NCBI GenBank assembly: GCA_029858605.1 | Contig: JAOUET010000076.1 | Location: forward strand, 1-8,432 | Origin: Coriobacteriia bacterium | GTDB lineage: Bacteria > Actinomycetota > Coriobacteriia > Anaerosomatales > JAENZW01 | Length of the DNA stretch: 8,432 nucleotides | Direction of reading: 5' to 3' | Shown here: piece after piece, positions 1-6,636 of the stretch | Layout: every line of letters starts with the position of its first letter | How positions within the stretch are numbered: the stretch's first letter is position 1 | The notes under the pieces: model-generated | The model's input: the letters and a program-made list of their open reading frames with translations, nothing else | What the model was told of the DNA's origin: nothing | Databases searched by the model: none | Program-made: the position numbers and the translations under genes

Positions 1-23
1 CGCGCTTCGAGTCTGATATCCAC

Positions 24-236
24 TCAATCGAAACCCGTTTTCGGCCCAACCGAGACTTGGAGCTGGCCATTGCAGCCGTGACTCGTGGTTGGAACGCACT
101 CGATCTGCGCGGTGACTTCGTTGGAACTGGTTCCCGCCACAACGATGTCGTTGGCGCCATCGGCATGAACGCGGTACACAGGCCGAGCCCCTGGCCACGC
201 AAAGCGGGACACCGGATGCATCGTGATGGAGCCCAC
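24..236 (-). CDS. Small hypothetical protein, 70 residues, GTG start
   Basis: I do not recognise a family. The reading frame is open well upstream, but the GTG at 236-234 is the best start because a perfect GGAGGT (plus-strand 244-249) sits 7 nt before it; no equally good site precedes the in-frame ATG at 221. The frame has a clear G/C preference at third codon positions (about 70% by hand count), as expected of a real gene here. The product is beta-prone and hydrophilic (VYRVHADGANDIVVAG, then a C-terminal QLQVSVGPKTGFD), with two cysteines (residues 47 and 55) eight residues apart, and no signal peptide or membrane segment. It lies 70 nt downstream of the 145-residue gene on the same strand and may be co-transcribed with it. 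The function is unknown. The start choice is moderately sure; being a gene is likely but not certain. Confidence 0.6.
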   Translation of the reverse strand: MGSITMHPVSRFAWPGARPVYRVHADGANDIVVAGTSSNEVTAQIECVPTTSHGCNGQLQVSVGPKTGFD

Positions 237-306
237 GGGACACACCTCCCGCGGTGAGTGTTCCAACGAACCGGCGGGACCTAACCGTGAGTTCCGAGAT
301 GGGCAA

Positions 307-744
307 CTAGCCGAGAAGACGGCGAAGAGCACCTCCGAGAGACTGTGCTTTGCGAATGCGTGCCCAATCCTCCTCGGAGACGGCCTTTCGCTGCTCGGAG
401 TTCTCGATCTCGTCCTTGTGCTCGGTCATCATGCGCTGCACCCAGCCCATCGTCTGATCGACGATGCCGGCGTATCGCGTGAGCGGTGCGCGAGCGCGTG
501 ACATCTCGACACGACCAGCTGCAAGCTCTCCGAGCAGCCTGTCGGCGTCCTCGACCTCGGCATGCAACTCCGAAAGGGTCATGCCGATGCCTCTGCGGAT
601 GAATGCGTTCGCGATACCGCGTTGTGCACGACCTGCGCTCTGCAGACGCTGCAGGCCGTCTCCCAGGAGCACCTTGAATGCCGCGTTGCACTCGACGGCC
701 TCGGACAGAGTCCCAGTCGTCACATCATGGGTTGGATTCGACAT
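307..744 (-). CDS. Hypothetical helical protein, 145 residues
   Basis: I do not recognise a family. The product is soluble, charged and almost entirely helix-forming, with heptad-like stretches at about residues 55-75 (MTLSELHAEVEDADRLLGEL) and 95-132 (QTMGWVQRMMTEHKDEIENS onward). It ends in a basic tail, ALRRLLG. There is a single cysteine (Cys19) and no signal peptide or transmembrane segment, so it is probably cytoplasmic. The ATG at 744-742 is preceded by a modest GGGGA about 9 nt upstream. It lies 110 nt downstream of the GGDEF protein gene on the same strand and 70 nt upstream of the 70-residue gene. This order would allow co-transcription, but no shared role can be read from the sequence. 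The other frames across this stretch look like shadows. Confidence 0.75.
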   Translation of the reverse strand: MSNPTHDVTTGTLSEAVECNAAFKVLLGDGLQRLQSAGRAQRGIANAFIRRGIGMTLSELHAEVEDADRLLGELAAGRVEMSRARAPLTRYAGIVDQTMGWVQRMMTEHKDEIENSEQRKAVSEEDWARIRKAQSLGGALRRLLG

Positions 745-825
745 CGGACGATTTCCCCAGAGGTGTCACATGTGTTGCGGCGCACGAGTCAACAAGAACA
801 TACCCGGCAAGGATCTAGCGTACCG

Positions 826-840
826 CGGGCGCGTCGCCCG
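826..840 (-). terminator. Short GC-rich hairpin after the GGDEF gene
   Basis: Fifteen bases downstream of the GGDEF gene stop codon lies a perfect 6-bp inverted repeat, CGGGCG / CGCCCG, with a 3-nt loop. On the minus-strand transcript there is no U-tract after it, so it is not a canonical intrinsic terminator. Its position between two same-strand genes would suit a transcription pause, a Rho-assisted end or an mRNA 3' end stabiliser. A chance GC-rich palindrome is also possible. Confidence 0.3.
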
Positions 841-854
841 ACTGGCATCACTCG

Positions 855-2402
855 TCAGCCACGCGTTCCCTTGACGATGCCAAGATCGTTCGAGTCCATT
901 CCGTTGGGCCCCTTTGATCTGGCCGACTCATCTGCGCGGGCGACAAGGGTTTCGATGTCTTCGCCGTCCGCCGGGAAGAGCGCCGCCCCGACACTCACCG
1001 TGAGAGAGATCCGCTGATTGCGGAAGAAGACCTTGTCTGCAAGCAACCTTCGCGCGCGACGCACGAGTTCCCGAAGCTCGCCGACGTCTCGCACGCGCGC
1101 GAGCACCACGAACTCGGCACCGCCCACTCGAGCCACAGTGTCTTCGCTTCTGAACAGCGTGACGAGCCGTGCCGCCACAAAGCGCAGCGCCTCGTCACCG
1201 GCTTCTCTCCCGCCGCTCTCGTTGATCGACTTGAGCTCGTCTACATCAACGTAGATGACGGCCTCGCACTCGCCGCGCCCCTGCGCACGCGCGAAAGTGA
1301 GCGCGGCTCGGTCGCACAGGGCCGGCCAGTTCGCCAGGCCGGTGAGCGTGTCCGAGAACGCAAGCCTCCTCACCGCGGCTTCCGATTCTCGGCGCTCGGT
1401 AACATCGCGAGCGACATCGACAACGAGGTTCCTGTCCCCTAGCGAGACTCGCGCGAGCCGCGATTCCAGAGGCGCGGGTGTGCCGTCCGCACGCGTCCCA
1501 TCGGTCTCGAAGACCGCGCTTGAACCGTCCTGCACGCTCTGTAGGTGAACCGCAAAGGTCTCGAGATCCTCTTGCGGGATGAGCGAGCGAACGCTCTCGC
1601 CAACCAAATCGCCACGCCCCTTGCCACGGCACGAACATGCGGCCGCGTTCGCATAGATGATCGTTCCGTCCATTCGGTACGCGAGCACTGCATCATCCGC
1701 GTGGTCGAGAAGCACCGAGTAGAACTCTAGTTCCTCATCGAGGCGCTTGCTGTCCGATACATCGATTCCGGCGCTCCTGATTCCCACGCAGCGTCCCGCC
1801 TCGTCACGAAGCACGCGCAGGTGCCAAACGACCGCGCACTGCGATCCTTCGGCCGTTGTGACCGTGTACTCCATGTATTCGTCGTCACCCTCAGGCGACT
1901 CGAGAAGGTACTCGTAGCCGCGGCGAACGCCATCTCGGATGTTCTCGGCCACGAAGGACTCGAACCAGTTCCGGCCCGCGATGTCGCCTCCTGAGTTCGA
2001 CAAGAGTGCCCTCGCCTCGTCGTTCGCTTCGACGACAGTGCCCCCCGTGTCCAGCACTACGATGGCGGCACCTACGTGATCCAGGAATGACCCCGAGCGC
2101 CGACGCTCTTCCAGCAGTTCCAGGCGCGTGTTCTTCAAGGACACGAACACGGCCCTGATGCCGATGACGCCGATGACCAGCAGCACGGAGACTACGAATG
2201 CAGTCAGCGCCTCCACGACGTCCGCATTGTCGCCGACCGCGTGGATGCGTCGCCATGCTTGCAGTATGAGGGCAACACACAGGACGATCCACGATGCCCG
2301 TTTGCCAGACAGAGGGATGAGATAGAGGGCCAGTACCGCCGCGATGATCTGCAAGATCGCGGCAAGGTATAGAGACAACCGGACGACCGCGTCTGCGTCC
2401 AT
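855..2402 (-). CDS. Membrane-anchored PAS-PAS-GGDEF protein with degenerate GGAEF motif
   Basis: A 515-residue sensor-type GGDEF protein. Three hydrophobic segments (about residues 8-31, 37-50 and 63-88) anchor it in the inner membrane. Two PAS-like domains follow (about 101-215 and 222-335, each ending in a DVS/DVTERR-type linker), then a GGDEF domain (about 345-510) opening with DTLTGLAN (351-358). Active GGDEF enzymes join two GTP into c-di-GMP. Here the metal-binding Asp386, the guanine-contacting Asn394 and Asp403 are kept, but the signature is GGAEF (427-431): the third residue, normally Asp or Glu and required for metal binding and catalysis, is Ala429 (codon GCC). The His of the usual GH pair is Arg399. 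An RxxD inhibitory site, RSED (418-421), stands exactly five residues before the signature. I infer a catalytically dead domain that may bind c-di-GMP as a receptor, or act through partners. The start is the ATG at 2402, preceded by AGGGGG at 7 nt spacing; an upstream in-frame ATG at 2489 would add 29 residues that resemble no domain. The gene is divergent from the ABC/TetR operon. Confidence 0.93.
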   Translation of the reverse strand: MDADAVVRLSLYLAAILQIIAAVLALYLIPLSGKRASWIVLCVALILQAWRRIHAVGDNADVVEALTAFVVSVLLVIGVIGIRAVFVSLKNTRLELLEERRRSGSFLDHVGAAIVVLDTGGTVVEANDEARALLSNSGGDIAGRNWFESFVAENIRDGVRRGYEYLLESPEGDDEYMEYTVTTAEGSQCAVVWHLRVLRDEAGRCVGIRSAGIDVSDSKRLDEELEFYSVLLDHADDAVLAYRMDGTIIYANAAACSCRGKGRGDLVGESVRSLIPQEDLETFAVHLQSVQDGSSAVFETDGTRADGTPAPLESRLARVSLGDRNLVVDVARDVTERRESEAAVRRLAFSDTLTGLANWPALCDRAALTFARAQGRGECEAVIYVDVDELKSINESGGREAGDEALRFVAARLVTLFRSEDTVARVGGAEFVVLARVRDVGELRELVRRARRLLADKVFFRNQRISLTVSVGAALFPADGEDIETLVARADESARSKGPNGMDSNDLGIVKGTRG

Positions 2403-2553
2403 CGGCAAACCCCCTACCCGCCCAGTAGAACCACTCCCCCTTGGTTCGTACGCGCGAATCCAGCGTACACCCCACCACGACGGATGCACAAACGGGAGGC
2501 TCGACCGCTCGCCAACCCTGGCGCACGATCAACCTCGAAATCTCCCTTCTCGT

Positions 2554-2583
2554 TTGTCTAGGAGGCCCGCCACGGGGTACACT
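2554..2583 (+). promoter_or_regulatory. Candidate sigma70-type promoter of the ABC/TetR operon
   Basis: TTGTCT (2554-2559, four of six matches to TTGACA) and TACACT (2578-2583, four of six matches to TATAAT) are separated by 18 bp. The -10 hexamer lies inside the left arm of the 18-bp palindrome, so a protein bound there would block RNA polymerase. The match is modest and unsupported by transcript data; the placement relative to the palindrome is the main argument for it. Confidence 0.4.
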
Positions 2584-2613
2584 AATGACTGACAATCAGT
2601 CATTAGTGTACCC
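2575..2613. promoter_or_regulatory. Perfect 18-bp inverted repeat, probable TetR operator
   Basis: GGGTACACTAATGACTGA (2575-2592), a CAA centre (2593-2595), then TCAGTCATTAGTGTACCC (2596-2613), an exact reverse complement. The core TGACTGA...TCAGTCA is the sort of near-symmetric site that TetR-family dimers bind. It ends 38 bp before the permease start and overlaps the likely -10, the expected place for an autorepressor operator, and the operon it precedes ends with a TetR gene. As RNA it could form a strong hairpin, but no U-tract follows, so a terminator is less likely. A role on the divergent GGDEF gene (start 172 bp away) is possible but weaker. Confidence 0.75.
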
Positions 2614-2629
2614 GCAGTGTAGCTGCGGG
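2611..2629 (+). repeat. Second inverted repeat in the permease leader
   Basis: CCCGCAG (2611-2617) and CTGCGGG (2623-2629) are exact reverse complements around a TGTAG loop. The left arm shares its first three bases (CCC) with the right end of the large palindrome, so the two full stems cannot form together in one RNA. It sits directly upstream of the purine-rich AGAGGGGGGG ribosome-binding region (from about 2636). It could be a leader hairpin affecting translation or stability; a chance GC-rich repeat cannot be excluded. Confidence 0.4.
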
Positions 2630-2651
2630 ACGCGCAGAGGGGGGGCCGGCA

Positions 2652-3764
2652 TTGAAGCTTGTAGAACTCATCCCCAAGAACGTCTTGCGACACAAGACCC
2701 GCACCCTACTCACGCTTCTCGGCATCAGCATCGGCATCGCAACCATCCTCGCACTCGGCGCGGTGGCTGACGGATTGAAGGAGTCCTTCGGTGGCATGAT
2801 CGCATCGGGCGAGGCCGACTTCATCGTTACCCAGGCCGGTGCCTCGGACATGATCGTCAGCAGCGTGGACGAGGAACGCGTCGCTGACCTCGAGCGTGTG
2901 GATGGCATTGGCAGCGCTCACGGAGCAGCCTTTGCGGTAACGCGCTACGAAGACAACCCCTACTTCTTTGTGCTCGGTCTCACGCGCGAGGCAGCCGAAG
3001 CTGGCGGATTCTCGCTCGTTGAGGGTCGCCAGTCCGCGGCGGCGAACGAGGCCCTCGTGGGCAAGCTCGCCGCGGAAGCGACCGGCAAGAGACCGGGCGA
3101 CAGCATCGACTTGTTCGGTGAGAGCTTCGAGATCGTGGGTCAGTTCGAAACCGGCGAGCAGATGCAGGACAGTGCCGTGGTGCTGCAGACTCGCACGCTT
3201 CAGCGACTGAACGATACCGACGGCAACCTCACGATGATCTTCATCGACGCAGAAGACGACGCCGATATCGAGGAGCTCACGGCGCGTATAGACAAGGACT
3301 TCGAAGGCGAGCTCGTCACCATCAAGAATGCCGCCGAAATGGGCCGTGTCGACCAAGGCGCCGAAATACTCGACGCCGCAAGTTGGATGATTTCCGCACT
3401 CGCTATCCTTATCGGCGGCATCGGCGTGATGAACACGATGATCGTCAGCGTCTTCGATCGAACGCGCGAGATCGGCGTGCTCAAGGCGGTTGGCTGGCGT
3501 CGCCGCACGGTCATGACGATGATACTCGGCGAGGCCGTGCTCATCGGGCTGGCCGCCATCGTGGTCGGCTCGGGACTGGCGATGTTGGTGCTCGTCCCGT
3601 TGTCGAACGTGGACGTGGTCAAGTCGTTCCTGATGCCCGCCTACTCGGTGGGACTGTGGGTCCGCGCTGCTGTCGTGGCGATCCTCGTCGCGGTTGTGGG
3701 GGGCATGTATCCCGCTTGGCACGCCGCGAACCTGTCCCCGGTCGAAGCGCTCAGGTACGAGTAG
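2652..3764 (+). CDS. FtsX/MacB-type ABC transporter permease
   Basis: A 370-residue permease of the FtsX/MacB/LolC superfamily, acting in the cytoplasmic membrane with the ATPase encoded just downstream. These proteins use ATP hydrolysis to move substrates such as peptides, antibiotics or lipids outward, or to transmit force across the membrane; the substrate here cannot be read. The layout is typical: an N-terminal helix with the basic pre-helix motif LRHKTRTLLTLLGISIG (12-28), a large extracytoplasmic domain (about 45-240), then three helices (about 243-268, 288-317 and 333-353). Family signatures are GGIGVMNTMIVSVFDRTREI (255-274), GVLKAVGWRRR (275-285) and the C-terminal GMYPAWHAANLSPVEALRYE. 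The extracytoplasmic domain is a MacB-type periplasmic core domain. The start is a TTG at 2652 behind a very purine-rich AGAGGGGGGG; no ATG or GTG fits. It is the first gene of the operon and lies 38 bp after the palindromic operator. No membrane-fusion adaptor is encoded here, as expected if no outer-membrane channel is involved. Confidence 0.95.
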   Translation: MKLVELIPKNVLRHKTRTLLTLLGISIGIATILALGAVADGLKESFGGMIASGEADFIVTQAGASDMIVSSVDEERVADLERVDGIGSAHGAAFAVTRYEDNPYFFVLGLTREAAEAGGFSLVEGRQSAAANEALVGKLAAEATGKRPGDSIDLFGESFEIVGQFETGEQMQDSAVVLQTRTLQRLNDTDGNLTMIFIDAEDDADIEELTARIDKDFEGELVTIKNAAEMGRVDQGAEILDAASWMISALAILIGGIGVMNTMIVSVFDRTREIGVLKAVGWRRRTVMTMILGEAVLIGLAAIVVGSGLAMLVLVPLSNVDVVKSFLMPAYSVGLWVRAAVVAILVAVVGGMYPAWHAANLSPVEALRYE

Positions 3765-3813
3765 ACTGCCGCACGCGCGACAACACGGCCTGCGGTCGTG
3801 AAAGGAGAAACCG

Positions 3814-4488
3814 ATGGCCATCATCGAAGCATACGACCTGATGAAGCACTACGACGACGGCGCAATCAAGGCGCTAGACGGAGTCGACCTGAGCATCGAG
3901 GAGGGCGAGTTCGTCGCCATCATCGGCCCAAGCGGCTCCGGCAAGTCGACACTGCTCCACATGCTCGGAGCGCTCGACTCGCCCACATCGGGGCGTATCC
4001 TCATCGACGGAGTCGACCTTGCCGCGGAGCGAGACCTCGCCGGCTTCCGGCGCCGCACCGTCGGTTTCGTCTTCCAGCTCCACAATCTCATCCCGACGCT
4101 CACGGCTGAAGAGAACGTCGAGATCCCGCTGGTCGAGTCCCGCCTCAAGCGATTGGAGCGGCGTTCGCGCGCGAAGGAACTCCTCAGCCGCGTAGGTCTG
4201 GGCAAGCGTCTTGACAATCTGCCGACGAAGCTTTCCGGTGGCGAGCGCCAGCGTGTCGCCATCGCAAGAGCGCTCGTGAACGGTCCTCGCATTCTCATCG
4301 CCGACGAGCCCACGGGCGCCGTGGACTCCGAGAACTCCGTGCGAATAATGGAACTCCTCAAGGAGATCAACCGCTCCACGGGCATGACACTCCTGGTCGT
4401 GACGCACGATCCGGAGGTTGCAGAGCGAGCGGATCGCATCATCCGAATGCTCGACGGACACGTTGTGGAACGAGAGGCGGCCGCATGA
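3814..4488 (+). CDS. MacB/LolD-type ABC transporter ATP-binding protein
   Basis: A complete 224-residue ATPase that powers the neighbouring permease from the cytoplasmic face. All nucleotide-binding motifs are intact: Walker A GPSGSGKST (38-46), Q-loop Gln88 in FVFQLHNLIPTLTAEENV, signature LSGGERQRVAIARAL (140-154), Walker B ILIADEPTGAVD (160-171) with catalytic Glu165, and switch His198 in VVTHDP. LDSPTSG (54-60), QLHNLIPTLTAEENV and DEPTGAVDS are characteristic of the MacB/LolD/FtsE group, and the length is usual for that group. The ATG follows AAGGAG with about 7 nt spacing. It begins 49 nt after the permease stop, and its stop overlaps the TetR start (ATGA), indicating one transcript and coupled translation. 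The substrate is unknown; a drug, peptide or lipid exporter is most likely given the linked TetR gene. Confidence 0.97.
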   Translation: MAIIEAYDLMKHYDDGAIKALDGVDLSIEEGEFVAIIGPSGSGKSTLLHMLGALDSPTSGRILIDGVDLAAERDLAGFRRRTVGFVFQLHNLIPTLTAEENVEIPLVESRLKRLERRSRAKELLSRVGLGKRLDNLPTKLSGGERQRVAIARALVNGPRILIADEPTGAVDSENSVRIMELLKEINRSTGMTLLVVTHDPEVAERADRIIRMLDGHVVEREAAA

Positions 4489-5096
4489 GCGCCGCGCGCC
4501 GAAAGAAACCCGAGGTAAGGCGAGCCGAGTTGATCGCGGCGGCGGTTGACTGCTTTCGGGAGAAGGGTGTGGAGAGGACTTCCGTGAGCGACATCGTGGC
4601 GCGAGCAGGCGTCGCCCAAGGAACTTTCTACTTGTACTTCAAGAGCAAGGATGAGGCGATAGCTGCCGTGGTTGAGTCCGCACTCGACGGAATCATCGAG
4701 CGACTGGAGAGTGCCGTCGACATGCCCGATGCGTCCGCCGTGGACAAACTCTTCGTGTTGCGGGACGCGCTCGTGGAGACGGCCGATGAGCCGCACGAGG
4801 TCGAGATGCTACAGGTATTCCACCGCCCCGAGAACCGGGCTGTGCACGACCGCGTGAGCGCCGCCTTCGGCCCTCGTATAGCGCCCCTGATCGGGCAGAT
4901 CATCGAGCAGGGTGTGGCCGAAGGTGCCTTCGATGTGGAAGATCCGGGTATCGCTGCGTGGTTCGTTCTGGGCGGCTTCCTGCCATTCGAAGCCAGTATC
5001 GGGAACCCGGACTTGATGGAGCGCACGATGAGGCAACTCACCGCCTACCTGCTGCGCGGGCTTGGGTACGTCGGGCGAGACGCGCGAGACGACTGA
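4485..5096 (+). CDS. TetR/AcrR-family transcriptional regulator
   Basis: A 203-residue TetR-family protein of normal length. The N-terminal DNA-binding domain spans about residues 9-58, from RRAELIAAAVDCFREKGVER (12-31), through the helix-turn-helix TSVSDIVARAGVAQGTFYLYF (32-52), to the conserved KSKDE (54-58). The rest is an all-helical ligand and dimerisation domain. These proteins usually repress nearby transport genes and release DNA on binding a small ligand. Its ATG overlaps the ATPase stop codon in an ATGA junction, so it is the last gene of the ABC operon and probably controls it through the perfect palindrome at 2575-2613, forming a feedback loop. It ends 37 nt before the end of the convergent PKD-protein gene. 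The ligand cannot be deduced. Binding to the palindrome is inference from position and symmetry. Confidence 0.95.
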   Translation: MSAARRKKPEVRRAELIAAAVDCFREKGVERTSVSDIVARAGVAQGTFYLYFKSKDEAIAAVVESALDGIIERLESAVDMPDASAVDKLFVLRDALVETADEPHEVEMLQVFHRPENRAVHDRVSAAFGPRIAPLIGQIIEQGVAEGAFDVEDPGIAAWFVLGGFLPFEASIGNPDLMERTMRQLTAYLLRGLGYVGRDARDD

Positions 5097-5133
5097 CGCC
5101 GGGCGACCGTTGCGCCTTCGGACGGATACGCGG

Positions 5134-6396
5134 TCAGTGTCGCAGGGCTATCAGGATCCGACGTGCCTCAGCCGTCCACTCCCTGGCTAGGTCGCCGGGC
5201 ACCTGCGACCGGTTCAGCTGGAACATGAAGACTCTCAGGTAGACGCGCGCGGCTCTCGTATCACCGGACGCACATGATGCGATCGCCCGATCGAGCTTCT
5301 TCACGAGCGCGGCTTTGTAGCCGCGAGGCGCCTTCTTGCCCGACGGGTTGCCAAGAACCGCCGAATCAGCCCGCTCGCGCAGCACGCGCAGTCCGTCTTC
5401 CGCAGACAACACTGAGACTTGCAGCGAGTCGGACGAGGACGCGCCGACATCATCGGTCACAGTCAGGGTGACGGCGTACGTTCCCGGAGTGTCGTAGACG
5501 TGCGTCACTTCTGTGCCGTCCGCCGTCGAACCGTCGCCGAAATCCCAGTCGCAGGCGATGATTTCGCCATCGGGGTCGTGGGATTCAGAGCCGTCGAACT
5601 TGACCGTTTCCCGCACGTAGACAACGACGTCTTCGCCTGCCTCGGCTATCGGGGGTTCGTTCACGACCTCGGGTATCTCCTCGATCGTGACGTGGTCCAC
5701 GTCCATGCCGCCACGCTCTGCGTCACTCGATTGGACCAGACTCAGCGCCAAGCCACCGTCGACATCCAAAAGCGACTGAACATCGGCTTCGGTCTCGAGG
5801 GTGATTCCCTGGTAACTGCAAGCGATGCGATCGGACTGGAGCATCATTTCGACGTCAACGAACGAGTCTGTGGGCACGGCGTAGCCCTTCGGGTCTCTTG
5901 CACCGGTGCGCCCGTCTTCGCCGTACACGTACAGGGTCGGGTAGGTCGGCCACCGTGTGGCACCGAGCGTGATGTGGATTCGCGGCCCGGAGCCTCCGAT
6001 CCATTTTCGGCCGTCTTCTGTCACGACTCCCGTCGGCATCAAGTAGAGTTGCGGAATGCGAAACGATGCCCCCGGGTACTTGAGCCGCACGGTGACGCGG
6101 GCGGGCAAGCTCGTGACCACCGGTAGACGACTCCACACGACGTCCCCGCCTCTGATTTCGCTCGGGCGCAGCGAGAGGTGTCCTTCAGCGGACTGTACGC
6201 TACCGTACTCCGGCGCATACGAGCGCGCGAGAGAACTCGCGTGCGTCACGCCCCACAGGTCGCCGTCGAGAGTATCGAACGGCTCGTCGATCACGGGCGT
6301 AAGAACCGTATCGCCGAACGAAGAGCCGGTCCCCACAAACACGAGCAGCGTCGCGAGCAACACAAGGAAGAGGAGCTTCGACTTCGTGACCCGCAT
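5134..6396 (-). CDS. Exported PKD-domain protein with FIMAH-like C-terminal region
   Basis: A 420-residue secreted protein. The N-terminus is a clear Sec signal peptide: basic MRVTKSK, a hydrophobic core (8-22), then cleavage probably near GSSFG-DT (about 28). Residues about 33-240 form a beta-rich region opening EPFDTLDGDLWGV, typical of concanavalin/LamG-like jelly-roll modules in carbohydrate-binding or glycan-degrading proteins; I cannot assign catalytic residues. Residues 248-330 are a PKD domain, with DGSESHDPDGEI, WDFGDGS and HVYDTPGTYAVTLTVTD. The C-terminal 85 residues are helical, with a pattern (YKAALVKKLDRAIASCASGD, then AARVYLRVFMFQL) resembling the FIMAH domain found at the ends of bacterial surface proteins. 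No LPXTG or transmembrane anchor is seen, so it is released or held by binding. The ATG at 6396 puts the basic residues directly before the hydrophobic core; the open frame extends to 6453 but adds a Cys/Arg-rich piece unlike a signal peptide. A GGTGG lies 6 nt upstream, and GGAGG lies 12 nt upstream. Confidence 0.88.
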   Translation of the reverse strand: MRVTKSKLLFLVLLATLLVFVGTGSSFGDTVLTPVIDEPFDTLDGDLWGVTHASSLARSYAPEYGSVQSAEGHLSLRPSEIRGGDVVWSRLPVVTSLPARVTVRLKYPGASFRIPQLYLMPTGVVTEDGRKWIGGSGPRIHITLGATRWPTYPTLYVYGEDGRTGARDPKGYAVPTDSFVDVEMMLQSDRIACSYQGITLETEADVQSLLDVDGGLALSLVQSSDAERGGMDVDHVTIEEIPEVVNEPPIAEAGEDVVVYVRETVKFDGSESHDPDGEIIACDWDFGDGSTADGTEVTHVYDTPGTYAVTLTVTDDVGASSSDSLQVSVLSAEDGLRVLRERADSAVLGNPSGKKAPRGYKAALVKKLDRAIASCASGDTRAARVYLRVFMFQLNRSQVPGDLAREWTAEARRILIALRH

Positions 6397-6636
6397 GACC
6401 GCCCACCGCCTCCGCACGTGCCGCACGCCGCTACGGCATACTGCCTCACACATCGTTATCGACGGTCGGCCGTCTGTCCTGTGTGACGGGCGGTACTCAT
6501 GACGGTATGAACGGTCTTCTAGCTAGCCGAACGCCGCAAAAGCGCTGCCGGAAGACGAACGTCGGGCCAGCCCAAAGCCGCACGTCAGCTACACGAAGAC
6601 GCGCCTTGGGGAACACTGTGATCGGGTCTGGGGGCG
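6397..6636. other. Intergenic region without a recognised gene
   Basis: This 240-nt stretch separates the SelW-like gene from the PKD-protein gene; both read leftward, so it should contain the 3' end of the former and the promoter of the latter. I see only short inverted repeats (GACGG/CCGTC at 6461-6474 with a TCGG loop) and no convincing -35/-10 pair, intrinsic terminator or riboswitch. No open frame with coding character is present. Confidence 0.5.

Noticed and set aside
2403..2489. A 29-residue N-terminal extension of the GGDEF protein
   Set aside because: The ATG at 2402 has a well-placed AGGGGG, whereas the extension (MHPSWWGVRWIRAYEPRG and so on) is not conserved-looking and precedes a natural membrane-protein start.
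2575..2613. The long palindrome as an intrinsic terminator
   Set aside because: No T-tract follows either arm, and its position between divergent genes directly before an operon start suits an operator better.
2706..3824. A 372-codon open frame antisense to the permease gene
   Set aside because: It mirrors a confidently identified permease, has a His/Asp/Arg-rich composition typical of antisense frames in GC-rich DNA, and contains no recognisable domain.
3849..4796. A 315-codon open frame antisense to the ATPase and TetR genes
   Set aside because: Ser/Arg-rich low-complexity composition and complete overlap with two genes having intact family motifs.
5097..5133. A bidirectional terminator between the convergent TetR and PKD genes
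   Set aside because: Only a loose GACCG/CGGTC pair with a long imperfect loop is visible, and there is no T-tract.
5419..6126. A 235-codon plus-strand open frame over the PKD-protein gene
   Set aside because: It is the shadow of the PKD frame; no domain or ribosome-binding site supports it.
6530..6600. A possible c-di-GMP (GEMM) riboswitch suggested by CGCAAAAGCGCTGCCGG
   Set aside because: The conserved GEMM core elements and paired stems are not present on either strand in the right order.
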